Source: Lasiosphaeria ovina (lineage: Eukaryota > Ascomycota > Sordariomycetes > Sordariales > Lasiosphaeriaceae). Taken from it: a DNA stretch of 64,000 bases. This document shows positions 44,307-56,900 of this stretch, in pieces. Position numbers and translations under genes: made by a program. The notes beneath the pieces are model-generated. The model had not been told where the DNA came from. It saw only the letters and a program-made list of their open reading frames with translations, and made no database searches. Positions within the stretch are counted from its first letter, which is position 1, and each line of letters opens with the position of its first letter. Location: positions 1,922,001 to 1,986,000 of the forward strand of contig JAULSN010000006.1 in assembly GCA_033439765.1 (NCBI GenBank), in the 5' to 3' direction.

Positions 44307-45360
44307 ATGTCTCACGCCGAGTTCGACACATTTAGGCGGCTAGATGTTGTCTACAAGACATTGGACGGAGTCCCATTTGAAGCGGTAGTCGTTGCACCAA
44401 ACTCGGCCCTCGCCTCATAGGGTACCGCTAGACCCTTGTTGGCGCACTTTCACGGCGGTGGACTTATCACGGGAACTGCTCTTGACAGCCAAATGATTCC
44501 TCTATGGTACGTGACTGCGACAGTGAACCCGCAACTGGTCCTCGGAACTGACGAGGACAAGGCTTCTTCAGTTTGCCGAATCTCGGGGGGCTATCGTGGC
44601 GTCGCCATGCTTGCGCCTACTTCCTGAGGCATTGGGGTCCGAGATCCTCGACGATATCAAGGACTTCTGGGGTTTTGTATTCACGACTCTGAACTCCATA
44701 GTGGCCCAGACATATGGCATCTCGGTCGATCTAGGACGCGTCGCTGCCGGAGGGGGGAGAGTGCGGGGGGGATGCTGGCTCTGCAGTCAGCATTTCTATG
44801 GCCCGAGACACGTATCAAACTGGTGCTGGCTCAGCACTGCGCCTTTGACCTGGACAGTTTCGCCTTCAGTCCGAGGCCGCTCTATGTCCCCGAGGCGGCG
44901 AGCGCGTCGATCAGTGAATACCTCAGCAACATCAAGCCGGGAACCTTTCGGGTGTCATCCCCGTCCCCGGAGTATAGGGGGCTCTTCCAGGCAGCATTTA
45001 ACACTGGACGGTACCGCGACCTGCTTCGAGGCGACAGGCACATGCGCATAAGGGAGGCCCTGCGCAAGGCCAAGGATGTTCCGCCAATTTGGATCGCCCA
45101 GGGCGTCAACGACCGCATTGTGAGTTGCGCAAGGAACAGCCGGGAACGGAGACACCGAACCTAACAGGAACTGACCTGACGCGTAATGGCAGACATCGCA
45201 AGAGGCCGCCAGTGAGCTGGTCCAGGAAATACGGGCAGCGCACCCGGATACCCCTTTACTATATAGCCTTCAGCCTAGCGGTCACGGTTTTGACGTAAGT
45301 CACGGCATGACGGAGGCGTGGGTCCAGGAAGGGTTGCGATTTACCGAACAGCACTGGTGA
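44307..45360 (+). pseudogene. decayed alpha/beta-hydrolase (lipase/esterase-like)
   Basis: Pieces of one alpha/beta-hydrolase fold enzyme appear in order but not in one frame. The first piece starts at ATG 44307 and is cut by TAG 44418-44420. The same frame then gives the oxyanion-hole motif HFHGGG (about 44447). A likely intron begins at GTACGTGAC (about 44508). The next piece (LRLLPEALGSEILDDIKDFW) runs to about 44765, where the nucleophile-elbow region is scrambled: two G runs (six and seven bases) put LALQSAFLWPETRIKL into another frame. The Asp motif QGVNDRIV (45096-45119) and His motif SGHGFD survive after a second intron. Stop, frameshift and loss of the GxSxG serine make an active product unlikely. 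The G-run indels could also be sequencing errors. Confidence 0.75.
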
Positions 45361-45402
45361 TCGCGCGTCGCCAGTGACTGGTTGGCGAGGGGTGCCGCCA
45401 AG

Positions 45403-46209
45403 TCAACTGATCCCGGCAGTGTGGACAAGAGCCATGACGTTGAAGCCAATGCTTTCTTCCTCTTGTTCAACGTATCCCCTGATCAGTCCCAGAGCTTGCG
45501 GGCTCAGGACATCCTCCTCGGCGCTGAGCGCGATGCCGGTGTCAATTGGGCCTTTGCAATCTCCGTCAAGCTCGTATAAGTGGCCGTCAACGTTGGATCG
45601 CACGAAGCATATGTAATGGAAGTCGACGTCGTCCTCGGCGTTATCTGGCACAAGGGAGTCTCCTTTCGCCGCCACGGCTGCGTGCGCCTGTTCGAGTTCG
45701 AGCGAATTCTCGAGGGCCCCGGATCTTTGTTCAGGGCCGCAAGGGATGCAGGTCTGGAGAAGACGTGCGAGGATGCAACCGGATTCTTTCGCGCCACGTC
45801 CATCGTTAGCCTTCGTTACAATATAGCTAGGTATTTAGCATGCGCAATGTGGTATTCGCCCACCAATGAACTTTGAAGCCGGGCCATTGCTCAGCGCGTG
45901 AAGCAATGCGTACAGTCCGCAGGCGTTATTGATGGTCTGCCTGAACCACACCACGGGCTCGCCATCGCCGCTGCCATTGTAGTCGGGACGGCTGGACTCG
46001 AGTGCAGTCTTTCTCGCTTCGTAGGTCTCGGTGGTGGGGAGGACGAGGATCACGGCTAGTGCAGGTCGAGGGAGGAAATTGGGCTCGTCTAGTGTGAAGA
46101 CATCTTGGAACGTGAGCTCGGGCGACGCGCCGAGGCGATGCAGCAGCTCGTTGAAGACTTCTGGATTTGACTCGAGAGGGAGGAAATGCTTTCGGTACGG
46201 GCCGGGCAT
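45403..46209 (-). CDS. ubiquitin C-terminal hydrolase (UCH, peptidase C12)
   Basis: This cytosolic deubiquitinating cysteine protease removes small C-terminal adducts from ubiquitin. Two exons (46209-45864 and 45785-45403; 78-nt intron with a GCTAAC branch site) encode 242 residues, the usual UCH-L size. All four catalytic positions are visible: Gln91 and Cys97 in RQTINNACGLYALLHAL, His172 in DVDFHYICFV and Asp189 in LYELDGDCKGP. The N-terminal FLPLESNPEVFNELLHRLG segment is typical. The crossover loop (about 140-165) is present. It lies tail to tail with the decayed hydrolase, 42 bases apart. The start was taken at the first ATG ahead of the conserved N-terminus. Confidence 0.92.
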
Positions 46210-47170
46210 TTGCAATGTTGACTGCGATTTGCTCTAAAAGTCGCTTGTAGATTGGGAGCCCCGGATCGAGTTGGTGCTGGGGAAGCATTCCAGCGCGGTC
46301 CACTGAGCAATCCCCCTCACCCCACCGAAGTCCTTCACAAGCCACAATTAGCCACAATTAGCCACAGTCGAGCACAGTTAGCCGTCAGCGGCTACGAAGA
46401 AAACGTCAGTTGAGCCGAGATAACTGTTTTTAACAGACCAACAGTTACCTGATTTATTTACCACATTCCAGCTAGAGTCTGGGAAATCACTATCACAAGG
46501 TTCCACAATCTCTGCCGCGACTCTCGTCTTCCCATTGACTCAATGCGTGAAGGTTTGCATCTCAACCCCAATCAAGTCATCAAGTCTCAAACTTTGGGAA
46601 CTCGCAGGTCCGCAAAGATAAAAAAATTTCGAGTACCTAGCCTCCAGAAAATGATCCTAAGCCCGACAGAGCCCAAGGTAATGATGATATACCAAGGTAC
46701 CTACCTAGGTAGGTTTGCAACAACAATGTAATTGACGCCCAGCGTCAGATGCCAGCCCCACCGATCGTCCCATTCTGAGTGTCGCGGCAACCATCCTTGT
46801 GAGCTACCTGGACACGCAACTTCAAGCAAGATCTTGGGTTCAACCCTCTCCTGTTCCGACCTGCCATCCCCATGAGACCGATCCATCTTCTCGAGCCATT
46901 GCCTCTTTCTGCCTTGAAACGGTGAGACGGTTCCAGCCGTCCCAGCCATCGTCCCTCGTCCGCATCTCCACTCGGTCCCGAGCCTCCAAGCGATCCAGGC
47001 CGGCTAGTCCGTATCCCGCACCAAACAAAACCAGTGCGCTACTTTGACATCGTCCATATTTTGAATCCCCAGAATACCAAGTCAAAAACAGCAAAGAGAA
47101 GAACACAAGTGACCTGCTTGCCCTCCCTTTTTTCGGTTTGAGACATTTGTGGTCAACGCGTTTGAAACAG
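46210..47170. other. intergenic region
   Basis: These 960 bases hold no supported gene. The UCH promoter side contains the short tandem repeat listed separately. A palindromic CTACCTAGGTAGG motif occurs near 46700. Confidence 0.4.
46341..46366 (+). repeat. short tandem repeat, 10-bp unit
   Basis: GCCACAATTA occurs twice in tandem followed by a partial third copy (GCCACA), about 130 bases upstream of the UCH start. It could be a promoter element or simple slippage. Confidence 0.5.
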
Positions 47171-49044
47171 TTAAGACTTTGGGTGCTCAATCGTGCAGTA
47201 GGAATGTGCGAACATCTCGGCACAACTAAAACCCGTATTGAATTTCGTCCAGTTTAGACCCTGCAAACTCCTTCCCTCGGCTTCCTCTCCCTCCCGTATC
47301 ATCGCGTATTCAGCCACGTACATGCAGCGTCCGCAGCGAGTGATGGCAATGTACGACGGGCAGGTAAGCGCAATGGCCATCTCTTTTCCGTGTCGAAAGT
47401 GAGTGAGCGACTTGAGATTCTCTCGCCAGGCCTTGATGCTCGCCAGTCTCTTCTCCATCCTGGTTTTTGGGATTCGTACTTTAACAGGTGAAGGTATAAT
47501 GCCAATTTCCTCTTGCACGTTCGTGTGTGCCTGGAAGGCCAAGTTTGAGAGTTGATGGGCATTGTTGCCAACGAGTGGCTGAGCATTCAGGCGCGTCTTC
47601 GTGCGGAGGTCGGTGACCAAGTCGTTAAGAGGTCGTAGCCACCTCTAGTTGTCCTGCGAGGTTGCGATGACGAATCTGCCCTGGCCATCGACACCTTTGC
47701 AGATGAACAGACAGGCTGGGTAAGATTCCGGAGTTGGTGGAAATACTCCCTGGTTGGGGGCCTCCAAGGGTTGGTGACTATGACTTTTTCTCATTCCCTC
47801 GATCAATCCCGCTAATTACCGCCTCATCGTCAGCTGATCCGCTCCAAACAATTGAAATCAAGGGAATCTGTTCTCGAAACTTAAATACCTAAATCGTGGT
47901 GGCATTGGGCCATGATTCGTGCAACCATTTCAACTAGCCCCAGGGCCGAAATCTCTCTATCTGTATGCCGCTCAGCGGCATTCCACACCTTGGCTTCGAA
48001 GCGGGCGGTGATGCTGGGCTTGAGGCTCGAGAGGCGTTGCACTATTGGTTGAAGTTGACTTTTGAGGTTGAACTTTTCCACAGTTTCGACGTAGGTCATG
48101 TAATGCGTGATATGCGCCTCTGCCAAATTCAAGGCCAGTGTGAGATCATCCATTGGCGCCTCGAACTTGTCGATAAAGGCTTCCATGGCTATGTCAAACC
48201 GGCTCGAAAGATTTTTATGTACATCTTCTTTGTTCCCTTTGTAGATTATAGGCTTCTTGCACTCTTCGGCAAGCTTCCTTGCGTATTGCAAAGGCTCCGT
48301 TAAGTCGCTGGCAATTTTCAATTCTTGCGCTCGATTTGTATGTCTCAAATCCTTTATTGTTTTTTCAAAATCGCGAACCACCCGGTCAATAGCGTCGGCT
48401 GCCTCTGTCAGTTTCGTCTGTGCGTCGCGCACTTTGCTGACTGCTTGTTGCCGATCCCCTTCCCGAATATCGTTTATGGATTCTTTTGCTGTTTGGACAG
48501 CTAAATTGATATTCATCTCGATTCCCGGCGTCGCGGGTGTCCCATTGTGGGCCTTGTCGCCGTCCCAAGCCTTTCGCATTCTTTCGAGTAGGCCCGTCCT
48601 TGGCTGAAAGGATCCGATTTCGGCCTGCACGTGCTGTAGAACCTCATGGAAAGGCACGTCAACGAAGTATGTAACTGTGCGTACGAAGTCATTTGCGTCC
48701 AGCAAAGCTGCCTGGTATTCGTTGCTATCAATGCCGCCAGAAGCACCGCTCAGTTGGCGGAGAGAGCGCTCTATGTCCTCTATAAAACGGGACACATTCT
48801 CTATTGCAGCCCCGGAGGCGTGAAACTCATTTAACGTTAGTCGTCGAACGAAAGGTTGTATTATTTCCCGGCCAGTGCCAAGGCGATAGAGACGCTTGGG
48901 CTCCTGGACAACACGACCAACCAGCGTTGCAACAGCCACAGCCGGAGGCCTTGGCAAGGTACGCATCCGTCGATGGTTAGCTCTCGCGTCTAAATTAATT
49001 TTGCCCAGCCAATGGAGAGCCCTAATCAACAGGTATACGTACAT
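47171..49044 (-). CDS. hypothetical helical protein, interrupted by one in-frame UAG
   Basis: Two exons (49044-47889 and 47811-47171; 77-nt intron with a CTGAC branch site) join in phase to read HHDLAGLIEGMRKSH across the splice. The full frame has 598 codons and one TAG at 47647-47645 (codon 441). The N-terminal part (to about 385) is strongly alpha-helical and charged, with heptad-like stretches (about 195-260). It has no membrane segment, and its overall look recalls helical bundle domains at the front of fungal NLR-type proteins, but no match can be claimed. The part after the TAG (RWLRPLNDLVTDL...) keeps normal composition and codon use to a TGA/TAA-type end at 47171. The start is uncertain: Met27 (48966) or a missing upstream exon are alternatives. 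Confidence 0.6.
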
Positions 49045-50157
49045 GGGGAACTATGGTCAAGTCCGGGGATACGTATTCGGACGGAATCTGATTTGAATTG
49101 GTCCCAGGGCAGCTTGTGCTGAGACCGTGAATCTGGGATGGTGCTATGGGCAATGAGGTATGGTCGCAATGGACACCGAAGTTGTGAAGTTGTTGGTCAG
49201 AAATAAGAGCAAACTGAGAGAAGGGGAGCTAGGTAGATAAATATATCTGTTGGTGGAATGAGGAGGTCAAGATCTGGAGGGTATTGAACCTGGGGTGACA
49301 TGGTGAATTGTGTGCCACCGGGCCCTTCGAAACTCGACCGGGACCTTTTCCGTCGAAATAGTGGTTCTAAGAATAGCCAATGGGTGTTTCTCGGAGCAAG
49401 GGAGAGTGACGGTCAGCTACCTGGCCAGGCAGTCGATGAGCTGATGAGAGAGAGGAGAGGCACGGCGGTGTGGATCAATGAACTGGCAATGACAGAGACA
49501 CGAGTCGATTCTAGAAAACAGGAGGGGGAGCAATATACAGCCAACATTATCAAGTTAGTAGGTAGGCGCAAGATTAACACGTAACACCACAGCTGAAACC
49601 TAGGCTGCTGCAACATGACCCTCAACCACGGGCCAGGCAAGACCGTCGTTTTAACCCCTGCCATGTGGCAACTCATTAGACGTTGGTACGAGAGACAAAG
49701 GCGACGCCCTTGATGTGTTGTACGGCAATCTCACCAGCGATAATAGGTGCAAATATCTTTCCACGAACGCCCAGAGTTAAAGTAAGAAACCCTAGCCTTG
49801 CTATATGTGCCAACCAGTCCTGGATCTGGAACCCCTCCGCCACGGCCAGACCGTGGGGCTCAGCCCTCTCGTCTATCCACATCCTGTTTTTTTTCTCCCG
49901 CGCTGCCTCACTGGATTTTTTCTCGCTTGAGATGGTGAGAAGACGGTGCCAGCTGCTCTCACGCGCCCGCTCAAACTGAAATCTCTTCTGTCCACCCCTC
50001 CTTGTGCTAGTTCGTCCTGTGGAAGCCTGCCTGCAAAGCCCGGCCCACGCCTGCCTGGTTACCTTACCTGATTTAGGTGGCAAGGGCGCAATGGCCCTCG
50101 AACACACAGTAGGTGTCAGAGCAGCGTACATTGATCAAACTTGCCTTCTAGGCAGGC
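49045..50157. other. 1.1-kb intergenic region
   Basis: No gene is supported. Frames of up to 151 codons occur near 49680-50130 on both strands, but they overlap each other and resemble nothing I know. Confidence 0.35.
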
Positions 50158-50475
50158 TTGGGACTAGCCCTCTCACACACGAGCCACTTGCGACTATTTC
50201 TCACCAGCGAAGGGTACATTAGGCTCGGTTCGGAATGCCTGGAAGAAGGTGACGCGGTATGGATCGTTCCGGGATCAAGAGTCCTGCTGATTCTCAGGAG
50301 CTCTACTCTTAGTGGTAGTTCTAGAGAGACTCGGGGCGAGAATTATCACTTTAGGTTGGTAGGCGGGACGCATCTACATGGCTTTCTGGGCAGGGAGGCG
50401 GTGGACTCGTCTATTGCCGATGGGAGGATGGTGGAGGAGATTGAAGGGCGGGAGGAGGTTTTGGTGCTGGGGTGA
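50158..50475 (+). pseudogene. C-terminal remnant of a HET-domain protein
   Basis: The frame reads LFLTSEGYIRLGSECLEEGD, then AVWIVPGSRVLLILR, then YHFRLVGGTHLHGFLGREAV. This is the order seen at the end of heterokaryon-incompatibility (HET) proteins: a GYxGLGP-like strand, GDxVWVLxGxxxPFVLR and YxLVGExYVHGxMxGE. The HET domain itself and the first 500 or more residues are missing upstream, and no ATG or splice site supplies them. It is interpreted as a decayed fragment. Confidence 0.6.
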
Positions 50476-50951
50476 GTGCTAATGAGAATTAACTGGAATG
50501 TGAATGAATGGCGCTGGGCTGTAGAGACAATCCGTGCCAGACAAGTTACGATTATGGTTGGCGCTGTGGGTATCTGCCATCGGAGAACTCTTCTTGTGAT
50601 CTTGGAGGATTGTTTTGAACATCTCCTAGTTCTACTTACATAGACATAGACACCGACACGCGGGCTAGACAGCTGCGGCCGCTGTGTAAATGCAATAGCA
50701 GCGGTGAAATGTGGGGCCCAAGATGCACATCTCTCCGCCCTGCTGGGTTGCCTAATGCCAAGACTTTTAGGCTGCCGACTCCGCTCCTGTTTGGCATTGT
50801 TCCTGCCTAACTGCTTTTTGTGCTGCGGAGCTCTCCATTTCGGATCCCATCTTCATTTTTGGATATCCACTCTCGACTTTCAAGAATCCCGTATATTCGT
50901 TGTCTTCCGCTTCTTCACCTTGTACTCTTCTACAGAGGCCACAGGTATTAC
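50476..50951. other. intergenic, upstream of the Nma111-type gene
   Basis: These 476 bases include a CT-rich tract (50900-50935) before the next ATG. A 5' leader intron ending CCACAG just before 50947 is possible. No coding frame is supported. Confidence 0.4.
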
Positions 50952-53936
50952 ATGGCACGTTGCGGGCCCAGCTTTGATATGAGCACCGTGGACGTTGTTG
51001 AGGACGGCGTCCGAACCATGACCTTAACAGAGGGCAGCGACGCCGAGATCTGGCAACGGACAATAGAGAAGGTCATCCGCAGCGTCGTGTCGCTTCGCTA
51101 CGCGCAACCCCATTCGTTTGACGGGGATCTGGCGGGGGTCAGCGAAGCCACTGGCTTTGTCGTGGATGCAGAGACCGGGTATATCCTGACGAATCGTCAT
51201 GTCGTCGGAACTGGCCCGTTCTGGGGTCGGGCTGTCTTTCACAACCAGGAAGAGGCTGATATCTACCCGGTCTATCGCGACCCGGTCCATGACTTTGGTA
51301 TTCTGCGCTATGAGCCAAGAGCCTCTCCCCACATTGACGCTGTTCCGCTGGAATTGCGGCCCGACATTGCAGAAGGTTTTTTTTTTCTTTTTTCCCTTCC
51401 TGTCTCCATAGGCGTGCTAACGCTGCTCGTGGGTAGTGGGCCTCCCAATCAAAGTCATTGGCAATGATGCTGGTGAAAGGTTGAGCATCTTGTCTGGTTT
51501 CATCAGTCGCATCGACCGCAACACGCCGCATTACTCGGGGATATACAGAGATTTCAATACGTGCTACTACCAAGCAAATGCTGCGGCGACGGGTGGCAGT
51601 TCGGGTAGCCCTGTCGTCAACATAGATGGGTGTGCTGTCGCCCTCCAAGCTGGGGGCCGGTTGGACAAGGCCTCGACCGATTACTTTCTTCCTCTCGACG
51701 CACCCTTCCGCGCACTCCACAGAATCAAAAGCGGTCTTCCCGTCACTCGAGGGGATGTACAATGCAGATTTGTCTTCAAGCCTTTAGAGGAGTGCCGACG
51801 ACTGGGTCTGACTGCAACGTGGGAGACTGAAGTACGGGCCGCCCACCCCAAGACGAGGAATATGCTCGTGGCCGAGACCGTCATCGCTGAAGGCCTATCC
51901 GACGGGAAGATCAAGGAGGGCGATATCGTCCTCAAGGTCAACGGGAAAATCATTGCGACGTTCCAGCAGCTGGAGAACCTTCTAGACGCTGCTGTCGAAG
52001 CTCAACAGACAGCTCATTTCGTCCTTCAGCGGGGCAACTCCGAGATCGAGCACGACGTTTCGGTTGGGGATCTTCACAAAATCACGCCCGATCGTTTCGT
52101 GTCCGTGGCTGGCGCTGGCTTTCACAATCTCTCATACCAGATCGCCGTCCGATACGGAGTCCCTTGCAAGGGCGTCTACATGTGCGAGTCCGGCAACAAC
52201 CCAGAGTTTGGCGGTCGCTGCGGCTACCTGATCCAGAGCGTCAACAACAAAGACGCGCCCGACCTGGACCAGTTTGTCGACATTATGAAAGACTTGCCCG
52301 ACAAAGCTCGTGTCACCTTCGGCTACAAGGCACTCAACGACAAGCATACTCTCCACAATGTCGTCATTACCCTCAACCGGCGCTGGCCGGCGGCCATGAA
52401 AATGGTGACACGGAACGATGTAAGTGGTCAGTGGGACTTTGAGGTCGTGGCCGACCCCTTGCCTGCAATCCCGCCCCAACCGCTCGCGGCCCCGGTGTCC
52501 CCCTCGACTTTGCATCCGGCTGTCAGGGAGATCTCGCGGGCTATGGTGGCTGTGAGCTGCAAGATGCCGATATACCTCGAGGGACTCGGCTACCGACACA
52601 GGAAGGGAATGGGCCTGGCTGTGGACGCCGCTCGGGGCATCGTGCTCGTATCTACGGTTGTGGTACCGCACAGTTTCTGCGACATTGAGATTACCATTGC
52701 CGGCAGCATCTTGGTCAATGGGAAGTTTCTTTTCATTCACCCGACGCACGGCTACACGCTTGTTCAGTACGACCCGGCTCTTGTGCTCGCCGAGATCCCA
52801 AACCCGACGTTCGCGGCCGAGGACATCTCGCAAGGGATACCGGTTATGTTTGCGGGCCATAGCGGCACCAAGAACCTAACATGCACACCCACGACGATCA
52901 CGCGCATCGTGCATCTCACCATACCTCCTCTTAGCCCGCCCTGCTATCGTCCGATGAATCTGGACAGCATTGGGCTCGACACGCGTCTTGGCAGCGATTG
53001 CGATAGCGGCGCTGTAATGAGCTTGGATGGCAAGGTGCTGGGTATTTGGTTGACTTGCAAGAGCGGAAATAATACTGCTCGTTATGGCCTAGCCGCTCAA
53101 GCCTTGGCAACAGTGCTCGCCCACGTTCAGGATGGAGATATACCCGAGATGCGCATCCCCCCGGCCGAGTTTAGCTCCGTCAGCGTGGCCGACGCGAGAG
53201 CTATGGGTCTTTCTGAGGAGTGGATGCAAAAAGTGGGTGAGAAGGATTCGCGCCACCAGCTGCTGATGGTCAAACGTCTGTTGGGGGGGAGGTCGAAACT
53301 CAAAGAACGCGACGTGTTGCTCACGCTCAACGGCGAGCTAGTCACCAAGGCGGCGGATATTGATGCCATGTACTGGAACGAGACGGTCGACTTGGCTGTG
53401 TTACGAAACAGCAGCGAACTCAGTCTGGAGGCGGTCGATACCATAGCCTACGACACGGAGACGGCGCATGCCGTGTCCATTGGCGGGCTGACCCTCGCCA
53501 GACCCCACCTGGCGGTCCGGCAGCAAATCAAAGACCTGCCCAGCGAAGTGTACATCACGGCGTGCGAGTGGGGATCTCCAGGTAGCATGTGCAAGGACGT
53601 CTATGCAACAAGTTTTATTACGCACATCAACAATGCCCCGACGGATACGCTGGATGATGTGCTCAGGGAGACGCTGAAAGTTCCTGACAACACATGTAAG
53701 GAATTCAGCTGCCAGGGGAAAGTGAAAGATGCTAACACATAATGACTGTAGATTTCCGGATCGGCGGCGTTTCCTTCCACTCGGTACCCTTCGTGGCTAC
53801 TCTCAAACGAAACGATCGCTGGTTCCCCATACGGGAATGGCATCGCGATGTGTCTGCTCCTGACGGCTGGCGGCAGACGACCTACCAAGATGGCGAGACG
53901 GTTGAGGGCGAGGGACTCTATGGGCTGCCATACTAA
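50952..53936 (+). CDS. nma111: Nma111-type HtrA serine protease
   Basis: Three exons (50952-51375, 51437-53695, 53752-53936) encode 955 residues. The architecture is that of fungal Nma111/HtrA: two protease-like halves, each with PDZ-like domains. The first protease half has a full triad: His83 in [14 protein letters not shown], Asp114 in [13 protein letters not shown] and Ser197 in [13 protein letters not shown] signatures follow ([22 protein letters not shown] and the GVPCKGVYM region). The second half (from about residue 510) is degenerate, as in the family. The last exon restores [19 protein letters not shown]. Yeast Nma111p is a nuclear protease that degrades the anti-apoptotic Bir1p. 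Here the N-terminus before the protease core is only about 35 residues and has no basic nuclear-localisation cluster, shorter than I expect for the family. ATG 50979 is an alternative start. Confidence 0.9.
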
Positions 53937-56900
53937 GATAATCCTTACGCCAAAATTAGGACAATCATGACCACCGTCACCATCCATTTCTTAACATTGC
54001 ATTCTATCAGTCATCCCTATATTGTGATATCCAGCAAGCCAACAGTTGTTCTCAGAAATCACCTTTGTTTGAGCCTCGGCATCGCCGCTGAAGCCTCTCA
54101 GGACGGCCTTCCGGATATCACCGAGCCCGTCCTCAGCTGAGTCTATAAACCTGCCATCATTCAGGACAGACTCTGTAGTGGCTTCCCAAGCAGCACGGTT
54201 GGCTTATAGAATCTCCACTTACACCGAACGACTGTGAAGACCATTTCCATAGAGGCGTGCGGGTTCCTGGACCACTCGGCCGGTGAGTAGTTTCGGTCAG
54301 ATGTGCCATACCGTGATGACTGAGGTCACGGTCCAAAACGCACCCTGCTCTTGATTACCTTACAGTGCGGGGTGTGCGGGGCGCGGCGTTTTGCAATCTC
54401 TCGGCGCCAAATCTAATCGTTCCCATAGACATTCAGGCTGGCAATCATTCACCAACTTTCGTTCTCGGTCTCACGTCGAGCCACTCCAAGATTCCTCTCG
54501 GTGTTTCCACCTATACCTACATATAGGTATATATTGACTGCACCCTGCTTGTAGCGCTTTTAAACTGGGTACTACAGACACTTCAACGTCGGTCTAAAAG
54601 CTAGATATACATTTTGGCTGCCTAGGTCGTGTTAATTTGGGCGAGGACTGGAAGGTATGTGTAAGACCCTTTCGCCAATTACTGCATTGTTGTTTTATTT
54701 ATACCTAGGACGGCTGATTGGGCCTGACACTACGGTACTGCATGGGTCTTCTCGGTATACGTAACATCGGTAAATCCATAGTTATGCCGAACCTTGACCG
54801 CCCGGGGCCATTCAAAGTTGGAGTGTATGGAGCGGAGCGGCCGGTATGTGGTGCGCCAGTTGCAGCCAGCCGGATCCGAGTACCTTCCGTGTTAAACTTG
54901 TGATTAATTATTAGTACTTCCGCCGGGTATTGCGTGTTTGTTTTACAAGCAACTTTTTTTTCGTGACCAACTTTATATACTGCGTAAGAAATTGTCTCCT
55001 AGATTAGGCTTCCTGTAGCCAGAGGGTCGAGTAGTAGGAAAACAAGAGCCGGCTCGTTGAATATTTGAAGACGGAGGTGCCCTCAAATAGCCGGGAAACA
55101 AAGCTGGCTTATCAATAAATGAGACGAAGATGCTATCCAATGGTCATCCGGATAACAACAACCATAAGAGGTCCACAAAGGTCCAAATCTCGTAATTAGA
55201 ACGACGGAAACGGGTCCAGCGTGCCAACCACATCAAGGGAACTAAACAGGGCCGAATTAGAACCTCGCGAGGCTATATAGACCCGCTCAACGTAAGGCCG
55301 GAAGCTTCGGCACCGACCGCGTACGCGGGTCCCTCAGACCACACAATATCTAGGGGACCTAGGGAACATCTAGGGAACCTCTGGGACAACGCCACTTGAG
55401 CCACTGCATCGCTAATCAGGTGTATTCTTCTGGGAGAGCCTGACGAAGAAGCCAGGAAGCAGGCCACAGGCCCACCCAACACCTAGCGAAGTGATGGTCT
55501 TTTTATCTCTAAATTATAGAAATTTTGCCATTGTATTCTAATGCGGCATGTGTGGAAAAAGGGTTGTTGGAAGAAAAGGTTGGAAAGAAAACGACGGGGG
55601 CGATGTGGCTTGTTGGGAAATGGCGGCGAAATGGTGGCTTCTCGGCTAGGCTCCCTGTGATCTGAACGTCCTCAACACCAAGAAACATTGCGAGGATCGT
55701 CGCCGTGGTCGGGTGCGTAGGTTAAGGCCAAAGGTAGGTCGTTAGGTCCATCCCGAGGCCGGTTTGGCCCCTGTGCGACGCACATGCCCGATTGAGCCCC
55801 CATTTTCAGAGGTGGAAGCTTCGACTTCGACACAACTACTAGAGCAATACAGACGCTAGCCATAGGGAGGCAAGAAACTGTCAGTAAGGCACATGATCTT
55901 GGGGAGCTTGCCTGGGGTAACCCGATTCGAAGGGGATAACAAAATATGGCGAAAACCAACGAACGACCTCTATGTACTAGGAAAACAAATGAAGCTCGCC
56001 CGCCCTCCCTAAGCTCCAAGGGATAGGCCGCCTTCTACATATAAGGAAGGTGGCTCTAAGGAAAGAAAAGAAAGGAAAGTCTAGGCTAGTGTAAATGAGT
56101 AGGGTTGTTTAGTTTCCCTGTAGCACCCCTTTTTCTAAGCGGTCCACGTAACCCATCTTCAATGCCCAATGCCTTGGCTACTTCCCTCGTTTAACATCGA
56201 AATTAAGCGGTGAAAGCACTCTTTTGTTTGTTTATACACAGCCACATTCACCCCTAGCAACTTCTCCCATCGTTAATATTAAAACACCAAAACTAAGTTG
56301 ACTCCGCCCTCTCCACACTCCTGTTCCCCTACGTTCTCGGCGTTTGCTCTTCAAAGCTCAGATACGGAACCCCAAACCAGGGTGGGTGTTCAGCATTCGG
56401 CAGCCACTAGAGCCGCACTGGTTTCAATTGTTCGAGTACCTAGGCTCTAAGCCCCAGTGTGTGCGCTTCGCCCTGACAGAGCCTCAGAGGTGTGCTTTTT
56501 GGCGCCACACTTTTCGTCCTCGGCATGTCAGAATTTGAACTGTGAGGAGGGGGGCGAGGGCACTCTCAGCAAATATAATGTCTCGACGGCTCTTGGCAAT
56601 TCCCAGCCATGTCAAACATTTTCGAAGGCGTGAAAAGATCTTGGTATCGTAGACTGTAACCGAGGCAGATTCCAGCCCCCTTTTTGCTGAATCATGCAAG
56701 GTTCCTTGCTGGATCGAGTATTATTCCGCGACTCAGAATGCACGTTCTTGTTGTGGTCATGTTCATTGTCTGTCCTGATGATGAAGCGCGAACATGCTCA
56801 GATTAGGTACTCTCGTCAGAGTAAACCAGAGGTCTCGAAGTTCGGAAACGGCGCAAAGGCCAGAAGCGATTGGCGATGTGCACTTGATGCCGATGGAACG

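Noticed and set aside
49676..50131. 151-codon minus-strand frame with some normal-looking composition
   Set aside because: It overlaps a plus-strand frame, has no ATG in good context and no recognisable family; too weak to call.
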